Source of the DNA: Tersicoccus solisilvae
Lineage (GTDB): Bacteria; Actinomycetota; Actinomycetes; Actinomycetales; Micrococcaceae
Direction of reading: 5' to 3'
Assembly: GCF_014643255.1 (NCBI RefSeq)
Contig: NZ_BMJI01000002.1
Span: forward strand, 124,001 to 188,000
Length of the DNA: 64,000 nucleotides
Part shown: positions 23,690 to 32,834 of the stretch, piece by piece
How the letters are laid out: every line of letters begins with the position of its first letter
Position numbering within the stretch: the first letter of the stretch is position 1
Translations under genes and position numbers: made by a program
The notes under the pieces: model-generated
Seen by the model: the letters and a program-made list of their open reading frames with translations, nothing else
The model's database searches: none
Told to the model about the DNA's origin: nothing

Positions 23690-25327
23690 GTGACTGGCAC
23701 CCTCGTCGCGAAGGACCTGGCCGGTGGCCACGGCCACCGCACCCTCTTCGAATCCCTCGACCTCACGGTGGCGCCCGGCGACGTGGTCGGCGTCGTGGGG
23801 GCCAACGGCGCCGGGAAGTCGACCCTGCTGCGGCTGCTCGGCGGTGAGGCGACGCCGATGGGCGGGACGGTGTCGACGGCGCCGGCCGGCGCGTTCGTGG
23901 GCTGGCTGCCGCAGGAGCACGAGCGGGTCCCGGGGGAGACCGTGGCGGCCTACCTCGGCAGGCGCACCGGCGCCACCGCCGCGACCGAGGCCATGGAGGC
24001 GGCGGCCGCCGCCCTGGAGTCCGAGGATCCCGACGCCGGCGAGACCTACGCCGACGCCCTCGAGCACTGGCTCGCCACGGGCGCGCCGGACCTTCAGGAC
24101 CGCGCGCCCGCGACGCTCGCCGAGCTGGGGCTGGACGTCGGGATCGACGCGCTGATGACCGGTCTGTCCGGCGGGCAGGCCGCGCGGGTCGCCCTCGCCG
24201 CGCTCCTGCTCAGCCGCTTCGACGTGGTGCTCCTCGACGAGCCCACCAACGACCTCGATCTCGACGGCCTCGAACGCCTGGAGCGCTTCGTCCGCGGCCT
24301 GCGCGCGGGCGTCGTGCTCGTCTCGCACGACCGCGAGTTCCTGGCCCGCTGCGTCACGCGGATCGTCGAGCTCGACCTCGCGCAGGGCCAGGTCGCGGTC
24401 TACGACGGAGGCTACGACGCGTTCCTCGAGGAGCGCGCCATCGCGCGCCGGCACGCCCGCGAGGCCTACGAGGAGTTCGCCGACCGGAAGGCCGACCTCG
24501 TGAGCCGCGCCCGCACCCAGCGCGAGTGGAGCTCGCAGGGCGTGCGCAACGCCCTGCGCAAGTCACCCGACAACGACAAGATCCGGCGCCGTGCCCAGAG
24601 CGAGTCGTCGGAGAAGCAGGCGCAGAAGGTGCGCCAGATGGAGTCGCGGATCGCGCGCCTGACGACGGTCGAGGAGCCCCGCAAGGAGTGGGTGCTCCAG
24701 TTCGACATCGCCGCCGCGCCGCGGTCCTCCAGCGTCGTCGCCACGCTCGACGCGGCCGTCAAGCGGCTGGGTGACTTCGTCCTCGGACCGGTCTCCCTCC
24801 AGGTCGCCGCCGGCGACCGGATCGCCATCACCGGCCCCAACGGCGCCGGCAAGACCACCCTGCTGCGCCTGCTGCTGGGCCGCGTCACCCCCGACGAGGG
24901 ACGGGCCTCGCTCGGCGCCAGCGTCGCGATCGGCGAGATCGACCAGTCCCGCACGTCGCTGGACGAGGCCCTGCCGCTCGGCGACGCCTTCGAGGCCGCC
25001 GTCCCGGCCATGGCGTCGGCGGAGGTCCGCACGCTGCTGGCGAAGTTCGGGCTCAAGGCCGACCAGGTCGCGAGCCTGGTCGGACGGCTGTCACCGGGCG
25101 AACGCACGCGCGCCGCGATGGCGCTGCTCCAGGCCCGTGGGGTCAACCTGCTCGTCCTGGACGAGCCGACCAACCACCTCGACCTGCCCGCGATCGAGCA
25201 GCTCGAGCAGGCGCTCGGGTCCTACGACGGCACCCTGCTGCTGGTCTCGCACGACCGCCGGCTCCTCGCCAACGTCCAGCTCGACCAGCGGTGGGAGGTC
25301 GACGCGGGACGGGTCACGGTGCGCTGA
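23690..25327 (+). CDS. ABC-F family ATPase
   Basis: 545 residues with two nucleotide-binding domains and no membrane segments. First NBD: GANGAGKS, LSGGQAARVALA, VLLDEPTNDLD. Second NBD: GPNGAGKT, the variant LSPGERTRAAMA, LVLDEPTNHLD. The linker between them (about 235-345) is charged and helical with SPDNDKIRRRAQSESSEKQA. ABC-F proteins act on the ribosome, either as translation factors or as antibiotic-protection proteins such as those of Streptomyces macrolide producers. Which one applies is not decidable here. The start is a GTG with no Shine-Dalgarno but a -10 box 7 bases upstream. The 3' end overlaps the convergent hydrolase by 14 bases. Confidence 0.88.
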   Translation: MTGTLVAKDLAGGHGHRTLFESLDLTVAPGDVVGVVGANGAGKSTLLRLLGGEATPMGGTVSTAPAGAFVGWLPQEHERVPGETVAAYLGRRTGATAATEAMEAAAAALESEDPDAGETYADALEHWLATGAPDLQDRAPATLAELGLDVGIDALMTGLSGGQAARVALAALLLSRFDVVLLDEPTNDLDLDGLERLERFVRGLRAGVVLVSHDREFLARCVTRIVELDLAQGQVAVYDGGYDAFLEERAIARRHAREAYEEFADRKADLVSRARTQREWSSQGVRNALRKSPDNDKIRRRAQSESSEKQAQKVRQMESRIARLTTVEEPRKEWVLQFDIAAAPRSSSVVATLDAAVKRLGDFVLGPVSLQVAAGDRIAITGPNGAGKTTLLRLLLGRVTPDEGRASLGASVAIGEIDQSRTSLDEALPLGDAFEAAVPAMASAEVRTLLAKFGLKADQVASLVGRLSPGERTRAAMALLQARGVNLLVLDEPTNHLDLPAIEQLEQALGSYDGTLLLVSHDRRLLANVQLDQRWEVDAGRVTVR

Positions 25328-26348
25328 CGGGACCCATGCCCGGGGGATCCAGCACCGGCACCGCGACGGGAGTGGATCCGAACACGTACGCCTGCGCCCA
25401 CTGATCCATCGCCCTGTACACGTCGGCGCGGATGCCGGCGGGGGAGAGCAGCACGTCGTGCAGGGCGCCGTCGAACCGGTTCACCGTCACCCGCGGGCCG
25501 AGGTCGAGGGCCCGGTGGGCCATCGTCGTCACGTCGAGGACGCAGTCGGCCGTCCGCATCCGCTCGTTCCACCGGGGTGAGATGACCGAGCGGGCACTGG
25601 CGAGCACGAGCACGGGGCAGTCCAGGTCCAGGCCCCGGGCCACCCGCTCCTGCCCGGCGACGACGGCGCGCAGCCACCCGGCCCGGACCGGGAACGAGAA
25701 CCGGGGCCGCCAGCGCGGATCCAGTTCCCACTCGCCCTCCGCCTGGTCGCTGAGCGTGCGCCAGTAGTGGTCGACGGTGGGCAGGCGCAGGGCCGTGCGG
25801 GGCCGGCGCCGGGCGAGGTGCTCCAGCACCGGCGTCGTGGTCGTGCGCAGCAGGGCGCTGCCGTGCGCCTCCAGCCACGGGCTGTTCAGCACCAGGGCAC
25901 GCACCCGGCCGGGACGCCGTGCGGCCCACAGGCTGGCCACCAGGCCGCCGGTGGAGTGACCCATCAGCACGAGCGGCCCACGCGGCGTCGGGTGGCCGTC
26001 CGCCGCGATGGCCGCCAGTGCCGCGTCGATGTCGTCGTCGTAGGCTCCGAGGTCGTCCACGTATCCCGGGGTCTGACCATCACGCAGGCTGCGACCATAC
26101 TTGCGCAGGTCCAGGGCGTGGAACGCGCACCCGCGGTCGGACCAGAACCGGGCGAGGTCCCGCTGGTGGAAGTAGTCGGTCCACCCGTGCACGTAGAGGA
26201 CGACCGGCGCCCGCGGCCCCGGCGGGGCGTCCGGATCCCGGTAGCGGACCAAGGTCGCGCCCACCGGTCCCTCCGTGTCCTCGCCCAGGGGCAGGTCGCG
26301 GCTCGTGAACCCGGGACCGAGCAGGTCCGGGGCGTATCCATCCACCAC
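25314..26348 (-). CDS. Alpha/beta hydrolase (lysophospholipase/monoacylglycerol lipase type)
   Basis: 344 residues. HGWTDYF near residue 54 gives the oxyanion region and GHSTGG holds the nucleophile Ser 132; a late Asp and the segment FDGALHDVLLS near the end supply candidate acid and histidine. No signal peptide, so cytoplasmic. The start is the first of two adjacent GTG codons, 7 bases after a TAGCTT -10 box. The substrate is unknown; serine-hydrolase chemistry is well supported. Confidence 0.82.
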   Translation of the reverse strand: MVDGYAPDLLGPGFTSRDLPLGEDTEGPVGATLVRYRDPDAPPGPRAPVVLYVHGWTDYFHQRDLARFWSDRGCAFHALDLRKYGRSLRDGQTPGYVDDLGAYDDDIDAALAAIAADGHPTPRGPLVLMGHSTGGLVASLWAARRPGRVRALVLNSPWLEAHGSALLRTTTTPVLEHLARRRPRTALRLPTVDHYWRTLSDQAEGEWELDPRWRPRFSFPVRAGWLRAVVAGQERVARGLDLDCPVLVLASARSVISPRWNERMRTADCVLDVTTMAHRALDLGPRVTVNRFDGALHDVLLSPAGIRADVYRAMDQWAQAYVFGSTPVAVPVLDPPGMGPVSAP

Positions 26349-26355
26349 ATCGGGA

Positions 26356-26361
26356 AAGCTA
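26356..26361 (-). promoter_or_regulatory. Leaderless-type -10 box before the hydrolase
   Basis: TAGCTT on the minus strand, followed by 7 bases and GTG GTG. No ribosome-binding site fits in between. Confidence 0.45.
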
Positions 26362-26380
26362 TCACCGGTGGTGGGGACGC

Positions 26381-27256
26381 TCAGTCCGGGCCGCCGCCGA
26401 CCAGGCGGAGGAAGTGGTCCCGCATCCGGGTCCGGTCCGGCGTGATGCCGGTGATCAGCGCGAAGGCATCGGCGGCCTGCCCCACGGCCATGTGGCCGCC
26501 GTCGAGGACGCGGCAGCCGCGCGCGCGGGCGGCCTGCACGAGCGGGGTGTCGATCGGCAGGTAGACGACGTCGGCCACCCACTGGTCCGGACGCAGCCGA
26601 TCGGCCGGCAGCGGGGTGCCGGGGTGGTGATGCATGCCGATGGGGGTGGCGTTGACCACCCCGTCAGCGGTCTCCATCACCTCGCCGATCCGGTCGGTTC
26701 CGACGACGACGAACTCGCGGTCGGCGTGCTGCTCCTGCAGGACGGCGGCCCGGGCGCGCGCGCGGGCGGGATCCGCGTCGGTCAGCACCAGCCGCTGCAC
26801 CCCGGTGTCGACGAGGGCGGCCGCGACGGCCGCGCCGGCCCCGCCGGTCCCGATCTGCAGCACGGTGCTCCGGGGCACGTCGGGAAGTTCCGCGGCCAGG
26901 CCGGTGGCGAAGCCGGTCCGGTCGGTGTTGTAGCCCACCAGCCGGCCGTCCACGACCAGGACGGTGTTCACCGCCTGCAGCGCGGCGGCCTGGGGCACCA
27001 GCTCGTCCAGGTGGTCGATCACCAGCTGCTTGCACGGGTGGGTGATGTTGAAGGCGTTGAACCCCAGGTCTCGGCCCGCGCGCAGCAGCTCCCCGACGGC
27101 GGTGCCGGGCCGGCCGATGACGTCCAGGTCGACCGGGCGGTACAGGTACCGCAGACCGAGCCGCGCCGCCTCCTCCTCGTGCATGGGCGGGGTCAGACTG
27201 GCGGTGATCCCCGACCCGACGAGCCCGACGAGGAACGATTCAGCGGTGGTGCTCAT
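26381..27256 (-). CDS. Shikimate dehydrogenase, catabolic (QsuD-like) type
   Basis: 291 residues. The substrate site reads SLTPPMHE (Ser 20, Thr 22), NITHPCK (catalytic Lys 76), AVNT (Asn 97) and NTDRTGF (Asp 112); a GTGGAGAA dinucleotide-binding loop follows. The biosynthetic AroE usually has SxS at the first site; the Ser-x-Thr form is that of the Corynebacterium quinate/shikimate dehydrogenase QsuD. It would oxidise shikimate to 3-dehydroshikimate. It starts 3 bases after the stop of the iclR gene and faces away from the dehydratase and transporter, a degradation context. Confidence 0.85.
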   Translation of the reverse strand: MSTTAESFLVGLVGSGITASLTPPMHEEEAARLGLRYLYRPVDLDVIGRPGTAVGELLRAGRDLGFNAFNITHPCKQLVIDHLDELVPQAAALQAVNTVLVVDGRLVGYNTDRTGFATGLAAELPDVPRSTVLQIGTGGAGAAVAAALVDTGVQRLVLTDADPARARARAAVLQEQHADREFVVVGTDRIGEVMETADGVVNATPIGMHHHPGTPLPADRLRPDQWVADVVYLPIDTPLVQAARARGCRVLDGGHMAVGQAADAFALITGITPDRTRMRDHFLRLVGGGPD

Positions 27257-27259
27257 GGG

Positions 27260-28060
27260 TCATCCTCCGTGCGGGGCGTGGTCGGGTCGGGCGGTCGCGG
27301 TGCGGAAGGCGGGCAGGGTCGCGGCGAGCTCGTCGGCGGCGGAGCGCAGCTGCGGCAGCCACCGCTGCAGCGTGTCCAGGTCGGCGCGGAACACCGGTGC
27401 CGCCAGGGCCACCGCGGCGATGACGTCACCGGACAGGGACCGGACAGGGACCCCGATGGCGACCATGCCGACGTCGTGCTCCTCCTGCTGGCCTGCCCAG
27501 CCCCGGTCCCGGATCGCCTCCAGCTCGCGGTCCAGCGTGGCGCGGTCCGTGATCGAGTGCGGGGTGCGGGGGGTCAACTCGAGTTCGTCGAGCAGCGCAG
27601 CCCGGCGTTCGGGCTCCGCGAAGGCCAGCAGGGCCTTACCGAGGGCGCTGGTGTGCAGGAACCCGCGGTCCCCGGGATCCGTGGTGGTGCGGAACTGGGG
27701 GCCGTCGACCTTGCCGACGGTGAGGAAGCGGTCACCGTCCAGCACCGCGAGCAGGGAGCTCTCGTCGGTCTGCGCGGTCAGGCGCTGCAGGACCGATCCG
27801 CTGACGTCGGTGAATCCCCGGGCGTGCGCGACCTGCTGGCCGAGCTGGTAGATCCGCAGTCCGGGGCGGTAGCGCTTGTGCTGCGGGTCGAACTCCGCGA
27901 ACCCGGAGGTGACGAGCACGCCGAGCAGGCGGTACACGGTGCTGAAGGGGTAGCCGACGTCGCCGACGATCTCCGCGGCCGTCGCACCCCGCGGCCGGCC
28001 GCACAGGGCGGTCAGCACGTCGAACGCCTTGCCCGGCGTCCCCGCGGCGTGAGCGGACAT
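27260..28060 (-). CDS. IclR family regulator of the shikimate cassette
   Basis: 266 residues from an ATG with AAGGAG upstream. The frame is open for 49 more codons, but those run across the promoter region. An N-terminal winged helix (ATAAEIVGDVGYPFSTVYRLL) and a C-terminal effector domain (TSALGKALLAF, EEHDVGMVAIGVPV) mark the IclR family. It is divergent from the dehydratase and upstream of the shikimate dehydrogenase, so it probably controls both units; shikimate or a product as ligand is inferred. Confidence 0.87.
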   Translation of the reverse strand: MSAHAAGTPGKAFDVLTALCGRPRGATAAEIVGDVGYPFSTVYRLLGVLVTSGFAEFDPQHKRYRPGLRIYQLGQQVAHARGFTDVSGSVLQRLTAQTDESSLLAVLDGDRFLTVGKVDGPQFRTTTDPGDRGFLHTSALGKALLAFAEPERRAALLDELELTPRTPHSITDRATLDRELEAIRDRGWAGQQEEHDVGMVAIGVPVRSLSGDVIAAVALAAPVFRADLDTLQRWLPQLRSAADELAATLPAFRTATARPDHAPHGG

Positions 28061-28110
28061 GGCGCTCCTTCCGAATCCGACGTCCGGCACCGATCGTGAC
28101 GGTGCCGACC

Positions 28111-28140
28111 TTGACAGCGTGACATGACCTGCATCACACT
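28111..28140 (+). promoter_or_regulatory. Promoter of the dehydratase-transporter unit
   Basis: TTGACA at 28111-28116 is a perfect -35; CACACT at 28135-28140 at an 18-base spacing is a fair -10. Transcription would start near 28147, about 50 bases before the GTG. Confidence 0.5.
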
Positions 28141-28156
28141 CGGTGTTCAGCATACA

Positions 28157-28179
28157 GCAATAATTGCCAAATAGTGCAA
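28157..28179. promoter_or_regulatory. Candidate IclR operator
   Basis: GCAAT-A-ATTGC at 28157-28167 is a perfect palindrome, overlapped by TTGC-N8-GCAA at 28164-28179. It sits in the divergent region in a stretch that is AT-rich for this window (about 47 % GC over 28141-28200 by my count). Binding is inferred from position only. Confidence 0.45.
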
Positions 28180-28197
28180 ACACAGAGGAGAAGCCAG

Positions 28198-30060
28198 GTG
28201 CGGACATCCATCGCGACGGTGTGCATGTCGGGCAGCCTCGAGGAGAAGCTGCACGCGAGCGCCGGCGCCGGGTTCGACGGCGTGGAGATCTTCGAGCAGG
28301 ACCTGCTCGTCAATCCCGCCTCGCCCGAGGAGGTGCGCGCCCTCGCCGACCGGCTCGACCTGCGGCTGAACCTGTACCAGCCGTTCCGCGACTTCGAGGG
28401 CGTGGAGGAGCGACTGCTGGCCGAGAACCTGCGCCGTGCCGAGGCGAAGTTCAGCCTGATGAACCGGCTGGGTATCGACACCATGCTGGTGTGCTCCAAC
28501 GTCGCCACCGCCGGACCGGACGACGACGACCTCGCCGCCGACCACCTGCGCCGGTTGGGCGAGCTGGCCGCCGGGCACGGGGTGCGGGTGGCGTACGAGG
28601 CCCTGGCCTGGGGAAAGAACGTCTCCACCTACCGGCACGCCCAGCACATCGTCGAGCTGGCCGATCACCCCGCCGTCGGCACGTGCCTGGACAGCTTCCA
28701 CATCCTCTCCCGCGGTGACGACCCCGCCGGCATCGAGGACATCGACCCGGAGCGGATCTTCTTCGTCCAGCTCGCGGATGCGCCCACACTGACGATGGAC
28801 GCCCTCTCTTGGAGCCGGCACCATCGCCTGTTCCCCGGCCAGGGGGGCTTCGACCTCGCCGGGTTCCTTGCTCACCTGGTGCGGGGTGGCTACGGCGGGC
28901 CCGTGTCCCTCGAGATCTTCAACGACACCTTCCGGCAGTCAGACGTGCTGCGCACCGCGCTGGACGGGATGCGGTCCCTGCTGTGGCTGCAGGACCGGAC
29001 GCGGGACCGGCTCGCCGGCACGCCCGAGCCGGCCGGAGCCGGCCGGCAGGCGATGACGCTGACCGCCCTGCCACGCTCCGGCGGCCCGGCGGGACACGCG
29101 TTCACGGACATCCGCACCGACGACGCCGACGGCGTCGGCACCGTGCTGGCCCAGCTGGGCTTCCGGTTCCGGGGCCAGCACCGGCGCAAGCCGGTGCAGT
29201 TGTGGGAGCAGGGAGGCATCCGGATGGTGATCGACGGGCAGCGCGCCCGCGGGGTGGCCCCGAGCATCTCGGCGCTCGGCCTGGCCGTGGCCGATCCGGC
29301 CGCGAGCGCCGACCGCGCGAGCATGCTCGCCGCACCGCGGGTGCCCCGCCAGAACACCCCCGACGAGGAGGCGCTCGTCGGCGTCCTCGCCCCGGACGGC
29401 ACGGAGATCTTCTTCGCTCCGCTCGATCCCACCCCCGCCTGGGCGGACGAGTTCGGGCCGGCCCCGGGCGACGCCACGAGCCTGCTGACCGCGGTGGACC
29501 ACGTCAATCTCGCGCAGCCGTGGCAGGCCTTCGACGAGGCCGTGCTGTTCTTCGAGAGCACCCTCGGTCTGTCCCGGCAACCGACCGCCGAGGTGCCCAG
29601 TCCCCGCGGGCTGGTCCGCAGCCAGGTGATGCGTACCGAGGACGGCTGCGTGCGGCTGGCCCTGAACATGGTGCCGCACGTGCTCGACGCCGGGGCCTAC
29701 CCCGAGCACATCGCCTTCGCCACGAGCGACGTCGTCGCGGTGGCCCGGCGCGCCCGGGCCGCGGGCATGGCCGTGCTGCCGGTGCCGGCCAACTACTACG
29801 AGGACCTCGCCGCCCGCTTCCCGCTGGACCCGGACGAGGTCGCCGTCCTGCGCGAACTCGACCTGCTCTACGACCGCGAGGGGGACGGCGAGTACCTGCA
29901 CTTCTACACCGAGACCGTCGGCACTCTCTTCTTCGAGGTGGTCGAGCGCCGCCACGGCTACGACGGCCACGGTGCCGCCAACGCGCCGGTGCGCCTCGCT
30001 GCTCAGTTCGCCCTCGACGAGCGCCGCCGCACCCGGCCCCCGCACCCCGTGCGGGGCTGA
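28198..30060 (+). CDS. qsuB: 3-dehydroshikimate dehydratase, two-domain QsuB/QuiC1 type
   Basis: 620 residues from a GTG with AGAGGAG upstream. The N-terminal TIM barrel (1-280) shows the metal ligands Glu 134, Asp 165, Gln 191 and Glu 239 (AYEALAWG, LDSFH, VQLADAP, SLEIFND), the quartet known for QuiC. The C-terminal half (about 300-610) is a hydroxyphenylpyruvate-dioxygenase-like VOC domain with DHVNLAQP, EYLHFYTE and LFFEVVERRHG. It converts 3-dehydroshikimate to protocatechuate. The same fusion and length occur in Corynebacterium QsuB; the role of the second domain is unsettled. Followed by a transporter gene. Confidence 0.92.
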   Translation: MRTSIATVCMSGSLEEKLHASAGAGFDGVEIFEQDLLVNPASPEEVRALADRLDLRLNLYQPFRDFEGVEERLLAENLRRAEAKFSLMNRLGIDTMLVCSNVATAGPDDDDLAADHLRRLGELAAGHGVRVAYEALAWGKNVSTYRHAQHIVELADHPAVGTCLDSFHILSRGDDPAGIEDIDPERIFFVQLADAPTLTMDALSWSRHHRLFPGQGGFDLAGFLAHLVRGGYGGPVSLEIFNDTFRQSDVLRTALDGMRSLLWLQDRTRDRLAGTPEPAGAGRQAMTLTALPRSGGPAGHAFTDIRTDDADGVGTVLAQLGFRFRGQHRRKPVQLWEQGGIRMVIDGQRARGVAPSISALGLAVADPAASADRASMLAAPRVPRQNTPDEEALVGVLAPDGTEIFFAPLDPTPAWADEFGPAPGDATSLLTAVDHVNLAQPWQAFDEAVLFFESTLGLSRQPTAEVPSPRGLVRSQVMRTEDGCVRLALNMVPHVLDAGAYPEHIAFATSDVVAVARRARAAGMAVLPVPANYYEDLAARFPLDPDEVAVLRELDLLYDREGDGEYLHFYTETVGTLFFEVVERRHGYDGHGAANAPVRLAAQFALDERRRTRPPHPVRG

Positions 30061-30110
30061 CCGCCCCGCACACCTGCCCACCGACCTGCCCGCTCCCTGA
30101 AGGAACCGTC

Positions 30111-31517
30111 ATGCACCAGCCCGTAGCCCCCGCCCATCCGGACGCCTCCCACGGCCGCACGCCGCGCAGGGCGATGCTCGCCTCCTGGATCGGCAGCGCC
30201 CTGGAGTACTACGACTTCGCCGTGTACGGCACCGCCGCCGCCCTCGTGCTCAACCACCTCTTCTTCCCGGACAGCACGGCGCCCGGCATCGCCATCCTGC
30301 TGTCCCTGGGCACCGTGGGCGTCGCCTACTTCGTCCGCCCGCTCGGCGCCCTGCTGATGGGCCCGCTCGGTGACCGCCTCGGCCGGCGCTTCGTGCTGAT
30401 GCTGACCCTGTTCGCCATGGGCGGCGCCACCTTCGCCGTCGGCTGCCTGCCGACGTACGACCAGGTCGGGTTCCTCGCACCGGCGCTGTTGGTGCTGTGC
30501 CGGTTGATCCAGGGGCTCTCCGCCTCCGGCGAGCAGGCCAGCGCCATCTCGGTCTCGCTGGAGCACGCGGACGACCACCGGCGCGGCTTCACCACCAGCT
30601 GGACCCTGCAGGGCACTCAGTTCGGCACGCTGCTGGCCACCGGCGTGTTCATCCCGTTCACGTTCCTTCTGACGGAGGACCAGCTGTTCAGCTGGGGCTG
30701 GCGGATCCCGTTCTGGCTCTCCGCGGTGGTGGTCGTCGTCGCCTGGATCATCCGGCGCCGGCTCGAGGAGCCGCCGGCCTTCGAGGCGGCCGTCGAGGAG
30801 TCGGCCTCCACCCGGGGAGCCTCGCCCATCACGCTGGCGTTCCGGTTCCACAAGGCCGCGATGCTCCGGGTCGCGGCGGCGGCCATGATCAACACGGTCA
30901 ACGTCGTCTTCCTGGTGTGGTCGCTCTCCTTCGCGACGTCCGTGGTGAAACTGGACCGCGCGACGATGCTGTGGGTCTCCGTCGCGGCCAACGCCCTGGC
31001 GCTGCTGGTCATCCCGCTCGCCGGTACGGTGGCCGACCGGGTCGGACGCAAACCGGTGTTCATGGCCGGCGTGATCGGCTCGGCGATCATGGTGTACCCG
31101 TACCTGGCCGCGGTGGCTGCGGGCAACTGGGCGCTGATCTTCCTGCTCGGCGTCGTGATGTCGGGCCTGCTCTACTCCCTGGCCAACGCGGTCTGGCCGT
31201 CGTTCTACGCGGAGATGTTCCCGATCCGGGTCCGGGTCACCGGCCTCGCGCTGGGCACGCAGGTTGGCTTCGCGGTCTCCGGCGGCCTGACGCCGATCAT
31301 CGCCGGCACCCTCGCCGGCACCGGGGGCGGCAACTGGGTGGCCGTCGGGATCCTGGTGACGGTGGCGTGCCTCATCTCGCTCGTCGCGGCGATCACGGCG
31401 AAGGAGACCGCATCCCTCAGCCTGCGGGACATCGACGCCGTGCACACCTCCCGCACGGAGGCGGCGGTGGCGGCGGGGGCGGACACCGCGCCCGTCCCGG
31501 GCGGGCGGGCGCAGTAG
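30111..31517 (+). CDS. MHS-family major facilitator, likely shikimate transporter
   Basis: 468 residues with about 12 membrane helices. [20 protein letters not shown] at the start and [11 protein letters not shown] after helix 2 are signatures of the metabolite:H+ symporter group, which includes ShiA. It begins 50 bases after the dehydratase with an AAGGA site, so both are probably one transcript. Shikimate or quinate as substrate is inferred from the neighbouring dehydrogenase and dehydratase; protocatechuate is an alternative. Confidence 0.85.
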   Translation: MHQPVAPAHPDASHGRTPRRAMLASWIGSALEYYDFAVYGTAAALVLNHLFFPDSTAPGIAILLSLGTVGVAYFVRPLGALLMGPLGDRLGRRFVLMLTLFAMGGATFAVGCLPTYDQVGFLAPALLVLCRLIQGLSASGEQASAISVSLEHADDHRRGFTTSWTLQGTQFGTLLATGVFIPFTFLLTEDQLFSWGWRIPFWLSAVVVVVAWIIRRRLEEPPAFEAAVEESASTRGASPITLAFRFHKAAMLRVAAAAMINTVNVVFLVWSLSFATSVVKLDRATMLWVSVAANALALLVIPLAGTVADRVGRKPVFMAGVIGSAIMVYPYLAAVAAGNWALIFLLGVVMSGLLYSLANAVWPSFYAEMFPIRVRVTGLALGTQVGFAVSGGLTPIIAGTLAGTGGGNWVAVGILVTVACLISLVAAITAKETASLSLRDIDAVHTSRTEAAVAAGADTAPVPGGRAQ

Positions 31518-31570
31518 CGGGGCGGGCGGGTGATTCGGCCGGCGCGGCACCCGTGTGGCACCGTGATCCC

Positions 31571-32650
31571 ATGCGCGTGTATCCCCTCGTCTTCCGGGCC
31601 GCCTTCTCGTGGATGGACGCCGAACGCGCGCACGGCATCGGCGCCGGGCTGATCGGGCTGGCGCACCGCGTCGGCGCCGGCCGGGTCCTGCGCCGGATCG
31701 CCGCCCCGGACCCCGCACTGCGCACCACCGTGATGGGCCTGGACTTCCCCTCGCCGTTCGGCCTGGCCGCCGGCTTCGACAAGCACGGCCGGCACACCGT
31801 CGCCCTGACGGACCTCGGCTTCGGGCACATCGAGGTCGGCACCATCACCGGCACCGCGCAGCCCGGCAACCCGCGGCCCCGCCTGTTCCGGCTGATCGCC
31901 GACCGGGCCGTGATCAACCGGATGGGGTTCAACAACGACGGCGCCGCGGCCCTCGCGCCGCGACTGGCCGCGGCCCGCGCCGCGCTCTCGCGTGACCACG
32001 GCGCGCCGAGGCCGATCATCGGGGTGAACATCGGCAAGACGAAGGCGGTGCCGCTGGAGGACGCCGTCGCCGACTACGAGCTCTCCGCCCGCACCCTCGC
32101 CCCGCACGCCGACTACCTCGTCGTCAACGTGTCCAGCCCCAACACGCCCGGGCTGCGTCAGCTGCAGGAGATCGACGCCCTCGCGCCGTTGCTGCGTGCC
32201 GTGCGGGCGGCCGCCACGGCAGCCGGCCGACCCGACGTGCCCCTGCTGGTCAAGATCGCCCCCGACCTGGCCGACGAGGACGTCGACGCCGTCGCCGCCC
32301 TCGCCCTCGAGCTCGATCTCGACGGCATCATCGCCACCAACACGACGCTGCGCCGGGACGGGCTCGCCACCGACGCCGCCACGGTCGCCGGCGCGGGTGC
32401 CGGCGGGCTCTCGGGAGCCCCCCTGGCCGACCGGTCCCTGGCGGTGCTGCACCGGCTCAAGACCGCGGTCGGGGACCGGCTCGCGCTCGTCTCGGTCGGC
32501 GGGGTGACGACCGCCGACGACGTCGCCGAGCGGCTGGTCGCCGGCGCCGACCTGGTCCAGGGCTACACCGCCTTCCTCTACGAGGGGCCCTTCTGGGCGC
32601 GGCGGATCAACCGCGGTCTGGCCCGCCGCCTGGGTGCCGTCCGGCGCTGA
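31571..32650 (+). CDS. pyrD: Dihydroorotate dehydrogenase (quinone), class 2
   Basis: 359 residues. An N-terminal helical extension (about 1-45) is typical of the membrane-associated class 2 enzyme. [20 protein letters not shown] and [11 protein letters not shown] (catalytic Ser) are present, and LVKIAPDL plus VSVGGV form the FMN site. It oxidises dihydroorotate to orotate and reduces the quinone pool, so it feeds the respiratory chain encoded nearby. CACCGT ends 6 bases before the ATG and could be a weak leaderless-type -10. Confidence 0.95.
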   Translation: MRVYPLVFRAAFSWMDAERAHGIGAGLIGLAHRVGAGRVLRRIAAPDPALRTTVMGLDFPSPFGLAAGFDKHGRHTVALTDLGFGHIEVGTITGTAQPGNPRPRLFRLIADRAVINRMGFNNDGAAALAPRLAAARAALSRDHGAPRPIIGVNIGKTKAVPLEDAVADYELSARTLAPHADYLVVNVSSPNTPGLRQLQEIDALAPLLRAVRAAATAAGRPDVPLLVKIAPDLADEDVDAVAALALELDLDGIIATNTTLRRDGLATDAATVAGAGAGGLSGAPLADRSLAVLHRLKTAVGDRLALVSVGGVTTADDVAERLVAGADLVQGYTAFLYEGPFWARRINRGLARRLGAVRR

Positions 32651-32688
32651 GAGGGCTCCCGCCGCCCCCGCCGCCCCTACGCCCCTAC

Positions 32689-32749
32689 GCCGAGTGTGCG
32701 GGTGACGCACGCGTTCGCGCCGAATGACGACATCGTGCGCACACTCGGC
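32689..32749. repeat. 12-bp inverted repeat between pyrD and the aldo-keto reductase
   Basis: GCCGAGTGTGCG at 32689-32700 and its perfect complement CGCACACTCGGC at 32738-32749 enclose 37 bases with a small inner TTCG-CGC-CGAA hairpin. It lies between two convergent genes. It may act as a terminator or be a dispersed palindromic element; a single window cannot tell. Confidence 0.6.
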
Positions 32750-32834
32750 GCGCCGACGGCCTCGACACGGCGCTGGGCCCGGGCCACCGGCGAACGGCGA
32801 CCCGGGCCCAGCGATGCTGCGTGGCCGCGACCGG

